The position numbers were made by a program, and so were the translations under genes. Of a stretch of DNA of 64,000 nucleotides, positions 62,957 through 64,000 are shown piece after piece. Origin of the DNA: CAVVAL01 sp963740215 (GTDB lineage: Bacteria > Actinomycetota > Actinomycetes > Mycobacteriales > Cryptosporangiaceae); NCBI GenBank assembly GCA_963740215.1, contig CAVUDJ010000008.1:1-64000 (forward strand), written 5' to 3'. Position 1 is the first letter of the stretch. Every line of letters begins with the position of its first letter. The notes under the pieces are model-generated. The model worked only from the letters and a program-made list of their open reading frames with translations. It ran no database searches and was not told the origin of the DNA.

Positions 62957-64000
62957 ATGGACAGCCTGGTCCTGCAGACGGCCCTCGGGCTCGTCTTCGT
63001 CTTTGCTGCCTTCGCGGCACTGGTGTCGGTGCTCACTGAACTGGTCACGCGCTTCCTCGGACTGCGCGGCGAGTACCTGCTGCGAGGGATCAGATCCCTC
63101 GTCGATGGGCCGGGGCAGTTCAGCCTCGGCCCCCGCGACCTGATCCGCCGCAACGCGACCGAGCCGGCGCCTAGGACAGGTGAAGACCAGAACCCCGTCA
63201 TCACACGGATCGTCAGCCATCCGCTCATCGCCGGCAACGCCGACAAGGCGGCGATGCCGGCCAACGCGGGAAACGCCAAACTGCCCAACGCGCAACGGCG
63301 GAAGCTGCCCTCGTATGTCGCCGGCCGGTCGTTCGCCCGGGCACTTATCGACCTCGCGATTCCCGATTCGACCGGTCAGATGACAGCCGGCGAGATCAAG
63401 GCCTCCCTCAAGTCGCGGCCCGACCTGCCGGAACCGCTCAAGAAGGCCATGCTGGCGCTACTGGAGGACGCGAACGGCGACATCGCAGTGTTCCGGAGGA
63501 ACGTCGAGGGCTGGTACGACGACCACATGGCCCGGGTCTCCGGATGGTACAAGCGGCACGTCCGGTGGATCACCCTCGGCATCGCCGCAGTCCTCGTCCT
63601 CATCTTCAATCTCAGTGCGGTAGAGATCGCCCGTTCCCTCTACACCGACCAAGCGCTGCGCGGCGCGGTCGTGACCCAGGCGGTCGACGCCGCCCAATGC
63701 ACCGACCGCACGCCCGCGGCATGCCTGCGCGAGCTACGCGCCGAGATCCAGCAAACCCGAGGAGTGGGGCTGCCGATCGGCTGGGGCACCATTCCCGCCT
63801 GCGCGGCCGCGGACGCATCTTGCAACTGGATTCGAGCAGCACGGGCTCGGGGACCCGGCGGATAGCGGGAGCGACCTGGGGGCGATCCTCCTCGTGGCGC
63901 TGGGCTGGGCGCTCATGTTGCTGGCTCTGCTACCCGGAGCACGGTTCTGGTTTGACGCACTAAGCCGGCTCGGCAGCCTGCGCTCGGGCGGCCCCAAGCC
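62957..64000 (+). CDS. Conserved membrane protein, unknown, one frameshift, cut by window end
   Basis: ATG 62957 with GGGAGG upstream. N-terminal helix LGLVFVFAAFAALVSVLTEL, then a cytoplasmic region of about 170 residues with LRGEYLLRGIRSLVDGPG. A second helix follows (WITLGIAAVLVLIFNLSAVE), then a short external loop with paired cysteines. After a shift near 63,830 the protein goes on as ILLVALGWALMLLALLPGAR, FWFDALSRLGSLRSGGPKP. I recognise this architecture from actinobacteria and proteobacteria but not a function. Confidence 0.75.

Noticed and set aside
1..64000. CRISPR arrays, tRNA or rRNA genes, complete insertion sequences
   Set aside because: I saw no regularly spaced direct repeats, no tRNA-like cloverleaf with TTC-G-A-T loop context, and no transposase gene.

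Overview
This 64-kb window is high-GC DNA with dense, often translationally coupled genes, frequent GTG starts and family markers typical of Actinomycetota: GerW-like, DUF5709, DUF1707, SCO6745-type, DevR/DevS-type two-component proteins, Acg nitroreductases and an ECF41 sigma factor. The genus cannot be fixed from the sequence. Many proteins continue in another frame after a small shift (at least 20 places), so either the underlying sequence is an indel-prone draft or many genes are decaying. Such genes are annotated as single loci with the approximate shift positions.

Layout. 1-1130: SRPBCC/ArsR/SRPBCC operon behind two palindromic operators. 1441-5160: small conserved actinobacterial genes and a frameshift-riddled secreted protein/RibD-like remnant. 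5262-14863: beta-lactamase-fold hydrolase, narK and narGHJI read as one operon (minus strand). 15235-22070: DoxX, a DevR/DosR-type regulator, two Acg nitroreductases, a universal stress protein, a flavin split-barrel protein and a DevS/DosT-like GAF histidine kinase. 22166-34083: DUF4389 membrane protein, an operon of lipoate ligase, E1alpha, E1beta, a free lipoyl domain and an unknown Rossmann-like protein, then an amidohydrolase, arginine deiminase, CBS-BON protein, ABC half-transporter and ankyrin protein. This block looks like a hypoxia/dormancy regulon of the DosR (M. tuberculosis) or OsdR (Streptomyces) kind. I find a recurring 14-bp site, GGG(A/C)C-N4-G(T/G/C)CCC, in front of the nar operon, doxX, the regulator, acg, the flavin protein/kinase unit and arginine deiminase.

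34322-41345: NhaA-DsbA fusion, DUF308, TerC, an unknown protein, DinB-like, saccharopine-dehydrogenase-like and GlxA-type regulator genes. 41485-45349: two convergent secreted glycoside hydrolases (GH59-like with a ricin lectin; CBM/DNRLRE plus GH26-like). 45505-48440: a caspase-Hsp70 fusion preceded by an EACC1 protein, which is a candidate NTP-dependent conflict (defence) system and the most interesting locus here. 48579-52620: DUF1707 protein, a NarL-type two-component pair with a ThpR-like gene, and an alpha/alpha-toroid protein. 53020-57898: a trypsin-like protease followed by MoxR-DUF58-VWA-VWA. 57930-64000: aldo/keto reductase, SHOCT protein, a secreted three-repeat protein, an ECF41 sigma factor with its carboxymuconolactone-decarboxylase partner, and a partial membrane protein.

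Dispersed structure not explained by genes: three copies of an exactly 57-bp intergenic repeat (3384, 15005, 62826), two copies of a second hairpin repeat (3235, 28440), and a 23-bp perfect inverted repeat at 15125.
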